A stretch of 64,000 nt of DNA from Paracoccus pantotrophus (GCF_008824185.1 NZ_CP044423.1:1-64000), one strand, 5' to 3'; positions 17,009 through 25,888 are shown, counted from the first letter of the stretch. The notes: generated by a model from the letters alone, not told the origin. Made by a program: numbers and translations.

Positions 17009-17779
17009 TCAGTCGCGGTGAAACGCCGGCTTGCGCTTTTCCAGAAAGGCCCGCATGCCCTCGCGCTGGCCCTCGGTGCCGAACAGCCGGTGGAACAGCC
17101 GCCGTTCCCAGGCGACGCCCTCGGCCAGCGACAGCTCCTCGGCCCGCATCACCGCCTCGCGCGCCAGCCGCGTCGCCGGCCGCGAATAGCCGGCGATCTG
17201 CCGCGCCGCCGCCATCGCCTCCTCGACCACCTGATCGTCGGGCACCACCCGCGCCACCAGCCCGGCGCGCAGCGCCTCGGCCGCGTCCATCATCCGGCCG
17301 GTCAGGTGCAGGTCCATCGACAGCGCCCGCCCGATCAGCTTGGTCATGCGCTGCGTGCCGCCCATGCCGGCGATCACGCCCAGCTTGACCTCGGGCTGGC
17401 CGAATTTCGCCCCCTCGCCGGCAATGGCGAAATCGCACATCATCATCAGCTCGCAGCCGCCGCCCAGCGCATAGCCGTTCACCGCCGCGATCTTGGGCGT
17501 GCGCGTCGCCGCGAACCGGTCCCAGATGGCAAAGAAATCCGCCTCGACCATCTCCTCGGCGCTCTTTTCGGCCATTTCCGAAATATCCGCCCCCGCCGCG
17601 AAGGCGCGCTCCGAGCCGGTGACGACCACGGCCCCCACGCCCCGGTCGGCATCCAGCGCCTCGGCCGCCGCCGTCAGTTCCTCGGCCAGCGCCGAGTTCA
17701 GCGCGTTCAGCGCCTCGGGCCGGTTCAGCCGGATCAGCGCCACGCGGCCCTCCCGCGTGATCTCGATCAGTTCAGCCAT
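17009..17779 (-). CDS. Enoyl-CoA hydratase (crotonase family)
   Basis: 256 residues, the normal length for short-chain enoyl-CoA hydratase. The oxyanion-hole segments are AAGADISEM and NGYALGGGCELMMMCD. The catalytic glutamates sit in GGCEL and GQPEVKLGVIAGMGG. It hydrates trans-2-enoyl-CoA in beta-oxidation. It is the last gene of a five-gene operon, nine bases after the acyl-CoA dehydrogenase stop. Confidence 0.93.
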   Translation of the reverse strand: MAELIEITREGRVALIRLNRPEALNALNSALAEELTAAAEALDADRGVGAVVVTGSERAFAAGADISEMAEKSAEEMVEADFFAIWDRFAATRTPKIAAVNGYALGGGCELMMMCDFAIAGEGAKFGQPEVKLGVIAGMGGTQRMTKLIGRALSMDLHLTGRMMDAAEALRAGLVARVVPDDQVVEEAMAAARQIAGYSRPATRLAREAVMRAEELSLAEGVAWERRLFHRLFGTEGQREGMRAFLEKRKPAFHRD

Positions 17780-17788
17780 GCTCCCCCC

Positions 17789-18916
17789 TCACAGGTTGCG
17801 GGCGATGACGAGGCGCTGCACCTCGCTCGTGCCCTCATAGATCTGGGTCACGCGCACGTCGCGATAGATGCGCTCGACCGGGTAATCGGCCAGGTAGCCA
17901 TAGCCGCCATGCAGCTGGATCGCCGCCGAACAGACCCTTTCCGCCATTTCCGAGGCGAAAAGCTTGGCCATGCTGGCTTCGGTCAGGCAGGGCTTGCCGG
18001 CCTCGCGCAGCATGGCGGCGCGCAGCACCATCAGCCGCGCCGCGTCGATCTGCGTCGCCATGTCGGCAAGCTTGAAGGCCACCGCCTGATGCTCGATGAT
18101 CGGCCGGCCGAAGGTGATGCGTTCGCGCGCATAGGCCAGGGCCGCCTCATAGGCGCCGCGCGCCATGCCGACCGCCTGGGCGGCGATGCCGATGCGCCCG
18201 CCCTCCAGGTTCGACAGCGCGATCTTGTAGCCCTCGCCCTCCTCGCCCAGCCGGTTCTCGACCGGCACGCGCATGCCGGTGAAGGCCAGCGCGCAGGTGT
18301 CCGAGCTGTGCTGCCCCAGCTTGTGCTCGACCGAGACCACCTCGTAGCCCGGCGTATCCGTCGGCACGATGAAGGCGGAGATCCCCTTCTTGCCCGCCGC
18401 CGCATCCGTCACCGCAAAGACGATCACCACCTTGCCGTTCTTGCCCGAGGTGATGAACTGCTTGGCCCCGTCGATGACGTAATGGTCGCCCTCGCGCCGC
18501 GCCTTGCTGCGCAGGTTCGCGGCGTCCGAGCCGGCATGCGGCTCGGTCAGCGCGAAACCGCCGATCCACGCGCCGCTGGCCATCTTCGGCAGGAAGCGCG
18601 CCTTCTGCTCCTCGGTGCCGAAACGCAGGATCGGCACGCAGCCGACCGAGCTATGCACCGACATGATAGTCGAGCACGCCCCGTCCGCCGCCGCGATCTC
18701 CTCCAGCGCCAGCGCATAGGCGACCGCACCGGTCTCGGAACCGCCATGTTCCTCGGGCACCAGCATGCCCAGAAAGCCCAGTTCGCCCATCTCGGTCAGT
18801 TCGGCGCGCGGAAAGGCATGTTCGCGGTCGCGCTGCGCCGCCCCCGGCGCCAGCCGTTCGCGCGCAAAGTCGCGGGCGGCGTCGCGGATCTGTTCCTGTT
18901 CCTCGGTCAGCATCAT
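17789..18916 (-). CDS. Acyl-CoA dehydrogenase (short/branched-chain type)
   Basis: 375 residues of the FAD-dependent acyl-CoA dehydrogenase family. ALTEPHAGSDA and AKQFITSGKNG are FAD-site motifs. The catalytic base is the glutamate in QIYEGTSEVQRLVIARNL, at the position used by short-chain and 2-methyl-branched enzymes. It oxidises acyl-CoA to enoyl-CoA, passing electrons to ETF. The first of two adjacent ATGs (18916) has AGAGG at good distance and overlaps the thiolase stop. The exact substrate cannot be read from sequence. Confidence 0.93.
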   Translation of the reverse strand: MMLTEEQEQIRDAARDFARERLAPGAAQRDREHAFPRAELTEMGELGFLGMLVPEEHGGSETGAVAYALALEEIAAADGACSTIMSVHSSVGCVPILRFGTEEQKARFLPKMASGAWIGGFALTEPHAGSDAANLRSKARREGDHYVIDGAKQFITSGKNGKVVIVFAVTDAAAGKKGISAFIVPTDTPGYEVVSVEHKLGQHSSDTCALAFTGMRVPVENRLGEEGEGYKIALSNLEGGRIGIAAQAVGMARGAYEAALAYARERITFGRPIIEHQAVAFKLADMATQIDAARLMVLRAAMLREAGKPCLTEASMAKLFASEMAERVCSAAIQLHGGYGYLADYPVERIYRDVRVTQIYEGTSEVQRLVIARNL

Positions 18917-20094
18917 TGCATCCTCTCGATGGCCACCGCCGTCGCCTCGCCGCCGCCGATGCACAGGGACGCGATGCCGCGCTGGCCGCCATGCGTCTCC
19001 AGCGCCGCCAGCAGCGTGACCAGCACCCGCGCGCCGGATGCGCCGATGGGATGGCCCAGCGCGCAGGCGCCGCCATGGATGTTCACCACCTCATGCGACA
19101 GGCCAAGGTCGCGCATCGCCGCCATGGCGACCACCGCGAAAGCCTCGTTCACCTCGAACAGGTCGTAATCCGAAAGCGCCGTCCCGGTCCGCTCCAGCAG
19201 GCGCCGGACCGAGCCGATGGGCGCGGTCGGAAACAGCCCCGGCTTGTCGGCATAGGTCGCGTGGCCCAGGATCCGCGCCCGCGGCACCAGCCCGCGCCGC
19301 TCGGCCTCGGAGGCCCGCATCAAGACCAGCGCCGCCGCCCCGTCCGAGATCGACGAGGAATTCGCCGCCGTCACCGTGCCCCCCGGCCGGAAGGCGGGCT
19401 TCAGCGTCGGGATCTTGTCCAGCCGCGCCTTGCCCGGCTGCTCGTCGGTATCCACGACCGTCTCGCCGCCGCGGCCCCTGACCGTCACCGGCGCGATCTC
19501 GCCCGCGAAATGCCCGGCGGCGATCGCCTTCTGCGCGCGGGTCAGCGAGGCAATCGCGAATTCGTCCTGCGCCTCGCGGGTGAACTGATAGGCCTCGGCG
19601 CAATCCTCGGCAAAGGTGCCCATCAGCCGGCCCTTGTCATAGGCGTCCTCCAGCCCGTCCAGGAACATGTGATCCATCACCTGCCCATGGCCCATGCGAT
19701 AGCCCGACCGCGCTTTCGGCAGCAGATAGGGCGCGTTCGACATGCTCTCCATGCCGCCCGCCACCACCACCTCGGCGGAACCGGCCAGGATCAGGTCATG
19801 CCCCAGCATCGCCGCCTTCATGCCCGAGCCGCACATCTTGTTGACGGTCGTGGCGCCGGCGCCCAGCGGCAGGCCCGCGCCCAGCGCCGCCTGCCGCGCC
19901 GGGGCCTGGCCCTGGCCGGCGGGCAGCACGCAGCCCATGATGATCTCGTCCACCGCCTGCGGGTCCAGCCCGCCCAGCGCCGCCTTGATCGCGGTGGCGC
20001 CCAGCGCCGCGGCCTCGACCCCGGCGAAATCGCCCTGAAAGCCGCCCATCGGCGTGCGGGCCGCGCCCGCGATGACAATCGGATCGCTATCCAT
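18913..20094 (-). CDS. Acetyl-CoA acetyltransferase (thiolase)
   Basis: 393 residues. The thiolase triad is complete: nucleophile in NKMCGSGMKA (Cys88), histidine in GGACALGHPIGASG and second cysteine in ASLCIGGGEA. It splits 3-ketoacyl-CoA into acetyl- or propionyl-CoA plus a shortened acyl-CoA. Between a short-chain dehydrogenase and an acyl-CoA dehydrogenase it most likely works degradatively, possibly on 2-methylacetoacetyl-CoA from isoleucine. That specificity is an inference. Confidence 0.95.
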   Translation of the reverse strand: MDSDPIVIAGAARTPMGGFQGDFAGVEAAALGATAIKAALGGLDPQAVDEIIMGCVLPAGQGQAPARQAALGAGLPLGAGATTVNKMCGSGMKAAMLGHDLILAGSAEVVVAGGMESMSNAPYLLPKARSGYRMGHGQVMDHMFLDGLEDAYDKGRLMGTFAEDCAEAYQFTREAQDEFAIASLTRAQKAIAAGHFAGEIAPVTVRGRGGETVVDTDEQPGKARLDKIPTLKPAFRPGGTVTAANSSSISDGAAALVLMRASEAERRGLVPRARILGHATYADKPGLFPTAPIGSVRRLLERTGTALSDYDLFEVNEAFAVVAMAAMRDLGLSHEVVNIHGGACALGHPIGASGARVLVTLLAALETHGGQRGIASLCIGGGEATAVAIERMQ

Positions 20095-20106
20095 GATGAC
20101 CCCCCC

Positions 20107-20874
20107 TTATTTCGGTGCCATGCGCAGCGCGCCGTCCAGCCGGACGACCTCGCCGTTCAGCATCTGGTTTTCGACGATATGGCGCACCAGCGCCGCATAT
20201 TCCGCCGGGTTGCCCAGCCGCGGCGGGAAAGGCACGTTGGCGCCCAGGCTGTCCTGCACCTCCTGCGGCAGCCCGGCCATCATCGGCGTGGCAAAGATGC
20301 CCGGCGCGATGGTCATCACCCGGATGCCGTGCCGCGCCAGTTCCCGCGCCGCCGGCAGGGTCAGCGCCGCGACGCCGCCCTTCGAGGCCGCATAGGCCGC
20401 CTGCCCGATCTGCCCGTCATAGGCCGCGATCGAGGCGGTGTTGACGATCACCCCGCGCTCGCCGCCCTCGCCCGGTTCATTGCGCGACATGGCATCGGCG
20501 GCCAGCCGCAGCATGTTGAAGGTGCCGACCAGGTTGATCTGGATGGCGCGGGCGAAACTCTCCAGCCCATGCGGCCCCTCGCGCCCGACGATCTTCTCGC
20601 CCGGCGCCACGCCGGCGCAATTCACCGCCACGTCGATCCGGCCAAAGGCCTCCAGCGCCGCGGCAATGGCCGCCTCGCCCTCCGGGCCGCTGGTCACGTC
20701 GGTCCTGACGAAACGCGCCGCCGCGCCCAGTTCCGCCGCCATGGCCGCGCCGGAATCGGCATTCACGTCCAGCAGCACCGCCCGCGCGCCCGCGCCCACC
20801 GCCATGCGCGCCACCGCCGCGCCAAGGCCGGACCCGGCGCCTGTGATCACAAAAACCCTGCTCTCGATCTGCAT
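20107..20874 (-). CDS. Short-chain 3-hydroxyacyl-CoA dehydrogenase (HSD10-like)
   Basis: 255 residues of the classical SDR type. The NAD site is TGAGSGLG (residues 11-18) and the catalytic pair is in YAASK, preceded by NTASIAAYDGQIGQ. The ending GEVVRLDGALRMAPK is typical of type-II 3-hydroxyacyl-CoA dehydrogenases, which oxidise 3-hydroxyacyl-CoA and, in isoleucine breakdown, 2-methyl-3-hydroxybutyryl-CoA. It supplies the dehydrogenase step missing from the other four enzymes of the operon. Confidence 0.92.
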   Translation of the reverse strand: MQIESRVFVITGAGSGLGAAVARMAVGAGARAVLLDVNADSGAAMAAELGAAARFVRTDVTSGPEGEAAIAAALEAFGRIDVAVNCAGVAPGEKIVGREGPHGLESFARAIQINLVGTFNMLRLAADAMSRNEPGEGGERGVIVNTASIAAYDGQIGQAAYAASKGGVAALTLPAARELARHGIRVMTIAPGIFATPMMAGLPQEVQDSLGANVPFPPRLGNPAEYAALVRHIVENQMLNGEVVRLDGALRMAPK

Positions 20875-20883
20875 GATGCGTCC

Positions 20884-22542
20884 TTATTTCCGGGCCAGTT
20901 TCTCGACTTCCGCCTTGCGCAGGATGAAGCGCTGGATCTTGCCGCTCGGCGTCTTGGGCAGGTCGGCGACGAAATCGATCATCCGGGGATAGGCATGGGC
21001 CGACAAGCGTTTCTTGACATGCTGCGCCAGTTCCTCGCGCAGCGCCTCGGTCCCCTCCGCCCCCTTGGCCAGCACGACGAAGGCTTTCACGATCTCGGTG
21101 CGCTCGGGGTCGGGCACGCCCACCACCGCCGCCTCGACCACCGCGGGATGCTCGATCAGCGCGCTTTCCACGTCGAAGGGGCCGATGCGATAGCCCGAGG
21201 AGGTGATGACGTCATCCGACCGGCCGATGAAGCTGATCGACCCGTCCGGCTCGAACTCCACCGAATCGCCGGTGCGGTAATAGCCCCCCGCCAGCGCCGG
21301 CGTCGCCTGGTTCAGATAGCCCGAGAACCACATCAGCGGCGAACGCTTCATGTCGATGGCCAGCACGCCCGGCTGGTTCGGCCCCAATTCGCAGCCGTCA
21401 TCGTCCAGCACCACCACGCGATAGCCCGGCATCGCCAGGCCGGCCGAGCCCGGACGCACCGGATGCTCCAGCCCGTGATGGTTGTTCACGCACATGCCCA
21501 TCTCGGTCTGGCCGTAATGGTCGTGGATCGGCACCGAAAGATGCTCGCCGAACCAACGGATGATCTCGGGGTTCAGCGGCTCGCCGGCGGAACTGACCAC
21601 CCGCAGCTGCCCCTTGACCGCCGCGGCCGCCTCCGGCCCCGCCGCGATCAGCAGCCGATAGGCGGTGGGCGAGCCGGCAAGGCTCGTCACCCCCATGCGC
21701 TCGATGATCCGATAGGTCGTCTCGGCGGTAAAGCCGCCCTCGTAGAAGATCGTCGGCTGGCCCAGCAGCAAGGGCCCGGTCAGCGCGTAATAAAGCCCGT
21801 AAGCCCAGCCCGGATCGGCGATGTTCCAGAACACGTCGCTTTCGCGCAGGTCCACCGCATCGCGCATATAGGCGCCGAAGGCCAAGAGCGCCCGCAAGGG
21901 CACCGGCACCCCCTTGGGCAGGCCGGTGGTGCCCGAGGTGGACATCATCATGAACAGATCCTCGCCGCGCCGCATCACCGGCTCGAACTGGTCCGAGGCC
22001 ATGGCCAGCGCCGCGCGGAAATCCACGTCGCCCGGCGCCAGCGGCGCCTCGCCGCGCAGCACGGCGACCAGCGGGCAGTCCTCGACCTCGTCCAGCTTGG
22101 GCCGCTGCGCGGCATTCGTCACCACCAGCTTGGCACCGCTGGTCTTCAGCCGGTGCTCGATGGCCTTGGGGCCGAAGGCGGTGAACAGCGGCTGATAGAC
22201 CGCGCCCAGCCGCCAGGCGCCCAGCACCACCGCGACCAGCTCGACCGTGCGCGGCAACAGCCCGGCGACCACGTCGCCCGGCCGGATGCCCTTGTCGCGC
22301 ATCAGGTTCGCCGCCCGCGCCGCCATGCCGCGCAGATCCTCGAAGCTGTATTCCACCAGCGCCTCGTCCGGCGACAGGCAGCGCAGCGCCACCCGGTTCG
22401 CGCCGCAATGGCGGTCGCAGCATTCGACGCAGGCATTCAGCCCGGTCTCCAGGTCGCCGCGCAGCCCGGCGATGGCGTCCTCGATGCGAAAGCGCGCCAC
22501 GGCCTCGTCATAGCGCGTCCGGGACAGGGTGGTCGCAGACAT
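20884..22542 (-). CDS. Acyl-CoA synthetase (AMP-forming ligase)
   Basis: 552 residues of the acetyl/medium-chain acyl-CoA synthetase family. The ATP-binding signature is STSGTTGLPKG (residues 201-211), the adenylate motif GYYRTGDSVEFEPDG, and the C-terminal catalytic lysine is in TPSGKIQR. It activates a carboxylate to its CoA ester. It is the first gene of the acyl-CoA operon, with GAGGAGGAGAG before the ATG. A similar five-gene set occurs in Pseudomonas (from memory, not checked). Confidence 0.92.
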   Translation of the reverse strand: MSATTLSRTRYDEAVARFRIEDAIAGLRGDLETGLNACVECCDRHCGANRVALRCLSPDEALVEYSFEDLRGMAARAANLMRDKGIRPGDVVAGLLPRTVELVAVVLGAWRLGAVYQPLFTAFGPKAIEHRLKTSGAKLVVTNAAQRPKLDEVEDCPLVAVLRGEAPLAPGDVDFRAALAMASDQFEPVMRRGEDLFMMMSTSGTTGLPKGVPVPLRALLAFGAYMRDAVDLRESDVFWNIADPGWAYGLYYALTGPLLLGQPTIFYEGGFTAETTYRIIERMGVTSLAGSPTAYRLLIAAGPEAAAAVKGQLRVVSSAGEPLNPEIIRWFGEHLSVPIHDHYGQTEMGMCVNNHHGLEHPVRPGSAGLAMPGYRVVVLDDDGCELGPNQPGVLAIDMKRSPLMWFSGYLNQATPALAGGYYRTGDSVEFEPDGSISFIGRSDDVITSSGYRIGPFDVESALIEHPAVVEAAVVGVPDPERTEIVKAFVVLAKGAEGTEALREELAQHVKKRLSAHAYPRMIDFVADLPKTPSGKIQRFILRKAEVEKLARK

Positions 22543-22610
22543 GTCTCTCCTCCTCAACTCTCCCGCATGGCGCGGTTTCCCCGAGTTCGCCGGCAGCTTA
22601 GCGCCGGCGA

Positions 22611-22630
22611 CATTGCAAACAATGCCATTG
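22611..22630. promoter_or_regulatory. Possible operator between CoA ligase and AraC genes
   Basis: CATTG (22611-22615), CAATG (22620-22624) and CATTG (22626-22630) form two overlapping inverted repeats in the 128-base divergent gap. An AT-rich stretch follows. This could be the binding site of the adjacent AraC-type regulator. No clear -35/-10 pair was found. Confidence 0.4.
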
Positions 22631-22670
22631 GCGGCCAGAATATCTGATCGGTTTTGCAACAAGGGGCGCC

Positions 22671-23693
22671 ATGGAACGCCGCACCATCACCCCCGGCTTC
22701 GTCGAGGACGCGCTGGACTGCCTGCATCGCCGCGGCATCGACCCGGCGCCGCTCTTGGCCCATGCCGGCATCCCCGCCCTGGGCGAGCCGGTCTCGAACC
22801 TGCAATACGGCAAGCTCTGGCTCGCCATCGCCGAGCGCATCCGCGACGAATTTTTCGACGAGGCCGCCCGCCCCATGCGCCCCGGCAGCTTCCAGCTGCT
22901 CTGCCATGCGGTGCTGCATGCCGGCACGCTGGAACGCGCCCTGCGCCGGGCGCTGCTGTTCCTGTCCGTCACCCTGGACGACCCCACCGGCACCCTGCGC
23001 CTGCGCGACGGCCAGGCCGAGATCCTGCTCAGCGACGCCGGCCCGCCGCGCCGCGCCTTCGCCTATCGCAGCTACTGGCTGATCCTGCTGGGGGTGATGT
23101 GCTGGCTGATCGGCCGCCGCATCCCGCTGATGCAGGTGGATTTCGCCTGCCCGGCGCCGGAAAACCGCCGCGACTATCACCAGTTCTTCGGCGCCCCGGT
23201 GCATTTCGACCAGCCCGCCAGCCGGCTGAGCTTCGCCGCCAGCTACCTCTCGCTGCCGACCATCCGCAGCGAAAAGGCGCTGGAGACCTTCCTGCGCGGC
23301 GCCCCCGCCAACATCCTGCTGCGCTATCGCCACGACCAGGGGCTTTCCGCGCGCATCCGCAGCCGGCTGCGCGCCGCCCCGCCCGAGGACTGGCCGGATT
23401 TCGACCGCCTCGCCGCCGAGCTGCGCCTGGCCCCCGCCACCCTGCGCCGCCGGTTGCGGGCCGAGGGCCAGGGCTTTTCCGCCATCCGCGCCGAGATCCG
23501 GCTGATGCGCGCCCGCCAGCTTCTGCGCGACACCGGCCTCAGCGTGGCCGAGATCGCCGCCCGGCTCGGCTATGGCGAACCCAGCGCCTTCCACCGCGCC
23601 TTCCTCAAGCTCGCCGGCACCACGCCGGCCGCCTTCCGCCGCGACGCGCTCAGCCCGCCAGCATCCACAGCCGGAACCGCCGCCCGCCGGTGA
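22671..23693 (+). CDS. AraC-family transcriptional regulator (ArmR/OruR type)
   Basis: 340 residues. The N-terminal ~230 residues match the Arabinose_bd-type sensor domain of OruR/ArgR-like AraC proteins (LLAHAGIPALGEPVSNLQYG, FQLLCHAVLHAGTLERAL). The C-terminal AraC DNA-binding domain has both helix-turn-helix units, the second ending LSVAEIAARLGYGEPSAF and HRAFLKLAGTTPAAFR. It is divergent from the acyl-CoA operon and is its likely regulator. Its 3' end overlaps the convergent DUF1612 gene by 44 bases. Confidence 0.9.
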   Translation: MERRTITPGFVEDALDCLHRRGIDPAPLLAHAGIPALGEPVSNLQYGKLWLAIAERIRDEFFDEAARPMRPGSFQLLCHAVLHAGTLERALRRALLFLSVTLDDPTGTLRLRDGQAEILLSDAGPPRRAFAYRSYWLILLGVMCWLIGRRIPLMQVDFACPAPENRRDYHQFFGAPVHFDQPASRLSFAASYLSLPTIRSEKALETFLRGAPANILLRYRHDQGLSARIRSRLRAAPPEDWPDFDRLAAELRLAPATLRRRLRAEGQGFSAIRAEIRLMRARQLLRDTGLSVAEIAARLGYGEPSAFHRAFLKLAGTTPAAFRRDALSPPASTAGTAARR

Positions 23694-24633
23694 TCTCGCG
23701 CGCCAGGCCCATGGCCTTCATCCGCGCCAGCATCCGCTCGGCGGTGTCGCGGCTGATGCCGGCGCTTTCCTCCAGCATCGCCGCGTTCAGCAAGGGATGC
23801 GCCGCCAGCGCCCGGATCACCCGGCCGGCATTGTCGCCCTTGACCCCGGCCATCGCCGCCTGTGCGCGGGCCTGCCAGTCGGCGACCCGCGCCAGCTCGT
23901 GCCGCGCGTCCTGAATCCCCGCCGTGACCGCGGCAAGATGCCGCGCCACGCGCTCGGCCGGCGGGCCGGCATCGACCCAGACCGCGCGGCCATGCCGGCC
24001 CAGCGGGACAAAGCGCAGCGCCTCGCAGCCCTCGGCCATGTCGCGCGCCGTCCATGTCGCGGGCTCGGCCAGCATCTCGGGCGCCGACAGACCGCACAGC
24101 CGCCACAACACCCGCAGCGCCGCCGCCCGGACCAGCGGCGACAGCGCCGCGACCTGCCCGGCCAGTTGCCGGAACTCCTCCACCGCCGCGTCGAAATCCT
24201 GCCCGGTCGGCCGCGTCGCCAGCAGCTCGTCCAGCCCCGAGACCGCGGCCCGGTGCAGGCCCAGGAAACCGCGCAACTCGCGCGGATCGCCCTGCCCCTC
24301 CAGCCGGCGGATGCCCCAGCGCGCCAGCCGCATCGCCTCCAGGTCGGCGCCGGCCCGCGCCTCCATCAGGTCGCGGCCGATCTCCTCGCGCCGCAAGGGC
24401 GTGCCCTGCGCCCACAGCATCGCCTCGACCTCGATCAGCGCCAGCCGGCGGTTGGCGCCGGCCCGCGCCTCGGGTTCCAGCGCCGCGACCGCGCCCTCCA
24501 GCCGGCCCAGCGCGAAGGCGGCCCGCGCCAGTTCCGGCGCCAGCCCGGCCTGGGCGGAAAACCAGTCCGCCGCATCAAAAAACTGGTGCGCAGCCGATTT
24601 TCCGTGATATTCTATGTCCGAAGCGGATGGCAT
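23650..24633 (-). CDS. DUF1612-like / RHE_PE00001-type protein with C-terminal HTH
   Basis: 327 residues, mostly helical. The central part (LALIEVEAMLWAQGTPLRRE and GIRRLEGQGDPRELRGFLG) resembles the DUF1612 proteins found on rhizobial and Rhodobacterales plasmids. The end (ISRDTAERMLARMKAMGLAR then RRFRLWML) forms a winged helix-turn-helix. The biochemical role is unknown. It lies directly downstream of parAB in the same direction, separated by 145 bases containing a palindrome and an inverted repeat. It may be a replicon-control partner or a regulator. A stretch of lower GC surrounds its start codon. Confidence 0.62.
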   Translation of the reverse strand: MPSASDIEYHGKSAAHQFFDAADWFSAQAGLAPELARAAFALGRLEGAVAALEPEARAGANRRLALIEVEAMLWAQGTPLRREEIGRDLMEARAGADLEAMRLARWGIRRLEGQGDPRELRGFLGLHRAAVSGLDELLATRPTGQDFDAAVEEFRQLAGQVAALSPLVRAAALRVLWRLCGLSAPEMLAEPATWTARDMAEGCEALRFVPLGRHGRAVWVDAGPPAERVARHLAAVTAGIQDARHELARVADWQARAQAAMAGVKGDNAGRVIRALAAHPLLNAAMLEESAGISRDTAERMLARMKAMGLAREITGGRRFRLWMLAG

Positions 24634-24657
24634 GTTTCCCGACCTGCAAGCAGCCTT

Positions 24658-24685
24658 ATCCGCAGAATAACCCCATTTTGCGGAT
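24658..24685 (-). terminator. Inverted repeat downstream of parB
   Basis: ATCCGCAGAAT (24658-24668) pairs with ATTTTGCGGAT (24675-24685), 11 bp with one mismatch and a six-base loop. It is AT-richer than its surroundings. On the minus strand it follows parB and precedes the DUF1612 gene, so it may be a terminator or an operator for that gene. Confidence 0.45.
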
Positions 24686-24758
24686 CACTGGAAGAGGGGC
24701 TTTTCACCCCCCTGCCCCGATGCCCCATCCCGGCTGCCGGGGACCGCGGCCGGGGCCG

Positions 24759-24780
24759 GACCTTCCCCGCGGGGAAGGTC
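24759..24780. promoter_or_regulatory. Candidate parS palindrome 1
   Basis: A perfect 22-bp palindrome with core CTTCCCCGCGGGGAAG, overlapping the parB stop codon. It is the longest and most perfect of five copies clustered in the parAB region, which makes it the strongest candidate ParB-binding centromere site. Confidence 0.7.
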
Positions 24781-25888
24781 AATCCAGGCTCTCCAGCATC
24801 ACCCGCACCGCCGCCTCCAGCTTGCGCCGGTCCACGGCCGAGAAGTCGCGCGGCAGCCGGATCTCCAGCCGCCCGTTCGAGGCGGTGCATTTGGCACTGC
24901 CCTGCGGCCGCTGGATCTGGAAGCTGATGCGGGCCTTCCCCGCGGGGACGGTCGGCGTGGTGCTGCGCGGCGCGGCGGCCGGCGATTCCGCGTCGCCCGC
25001 CAGCCCGGCATAGCGGCGCAGCAGCTCCAGCTCGTCCTTGACCGAGCGCGAATCCCAGTTCTTCAGCTCGGCCCGGATCGCCGCCGCCGTGCCCGGCACC
25101 TCGTCCAGCCGTTGCGCCAGCGCCAGCCCCAGCGCGCGCGGGATATCGGGCGCGTATAGCAAGGCATCGCCCAGGGCCTCGACCAGCCGGATGAAGCTGC
25201 GGATATAGCTGCGCTTCTGGTAGCCGGCGGATTTGAACAGGATCGCCACCGCCTTCTCGGGGTCGCTCTCCTCGGTCACCGGGTCCATGGCGTAATGCAG
25301 CGCCAGCTGCGCCATCTCGGCGAAAGAGATGTCCTTGCGCACCATGTTCTCGTCGACCATGCGCCGGTATAGCCGCTCCAGCTCGTCGCCGCGCGCCGCG
25401 ATGCCGGCCGGGATGCGGCCCCATTTCTCGACGTCGCCCGTCTCCTCCAGCAGCTGGCGATAGGCCGAAAGCCGGCGCCAGCCCTGGATCAGCTCATAGC
25501 GGCCGCCCTCGGCCGGCTCGACCCGGATCGGGTTCGACAGCCCGATGTCGCGGATCGACTCGACCAGTTCGGTCAGCTCGTAATCCGGCCCCGCGGCGCG
25601 GTCGCGGATCAGCTTCTGCGCGTCGATGGCGTCCAGCGGGATCAGGTCGGTGATCAGCCCGGCCCGCTTCAGCCGCACATGTTCCTGGGCCAGCGCATCG
25701 TTCTCGGCCCGGATCTGCGCCTCCAGCCGGGCGCGGTCGCGGGTGGATTCCGCCGTCTCGGTGATGGCGGTGGCCATCGGGCCGCGGCGATGCTCCTTTT
25801 CCTCCTTCCCCGCGGGGAAGGTTTCCGGCGCGACCTCGGCGGGCTCGTCCGGCATCTCGATTTCGAACATGCGGCGTTTGCGGCTCAT
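24779..25888 (-). CDS. parB: ParB-family partition protein
   Basis: 369 residues. The ParB N-terminal domain spans about residues 65-200, with DLIPLDAIDAQKLI, ELVESIRDIGLSNPIRVEP, YELIQGWRRLSAYRQL and the ENMVRKDISFAEMAQ segment leading into the helix-turn-helix (KSAGYQKRSYIRSFIRLVEA). It binds parS and loads the partition complex used by ParA. Two parS-like palindromes are inside the gene, translated as TFPAGK (residues 23-28) and, near residue 315, TVPAGK; a third covers the stop. The start overlaps the parA stop as ATGA. It differs from chromosomal ParB and fits the plasmid/chromid type. Confidence 0.9.
   Translation of the reverse strand: MSRKRRMFEIEMPDEPAEVAPETFPAGKEEKEHRRGPMATAITETAESTRDRARLEAQIRAENDALAQEHVRLKRAGLITDLIPLDAIDAQKLIRDRAAGPDYELTELVESIRDIGLSNPIRVEPAEGGRYELIQGWRRLSAYRQLLEETGDVEKWGRIPAGIAARGDELERLYRRMVDENMVRKDISFAEMAQLALHYAMDPVTEESDPEKAVAILFKSAGYQKRSYIRSFIRLVEALGDALLYAPDIPRALGLALAQRLDEVPGTAAAIRAELKNWDSRSVKDELELLRRYAGLAGDAESPAAAPRSTTPTVPAGKARISFQIQRPQGSAKCTASNGRLEIRLPRDFSAVDRRKLEAAVRVMLESLD
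24934..24951. promoter_or_regulatory. Candidate parS palindrome 2
   Basis: Core TCCCCGCGGGGA with one mismatched pair in an 18-bp palindrome, inside the 3' part of parB and read as TVPAGK in the protein. Confidence 0.6.
25804..25821. promoter_or_regulatory. Candidate parS palindrome 3
   Basis: Perfect 18-bp palindrome CCTTCCCCGCGGGGAAGG near the 5' end of parB, read as TFPAGK in the protein. Confidence 0.68.

Noticed and set aside
15707..19168. Long plus-strand ORFs of over 1100 codons opposite the acyl-CoA operon
   Set aside because: Same composition artefact; the minus-strand genes below them have complete active sites and coupled starts.
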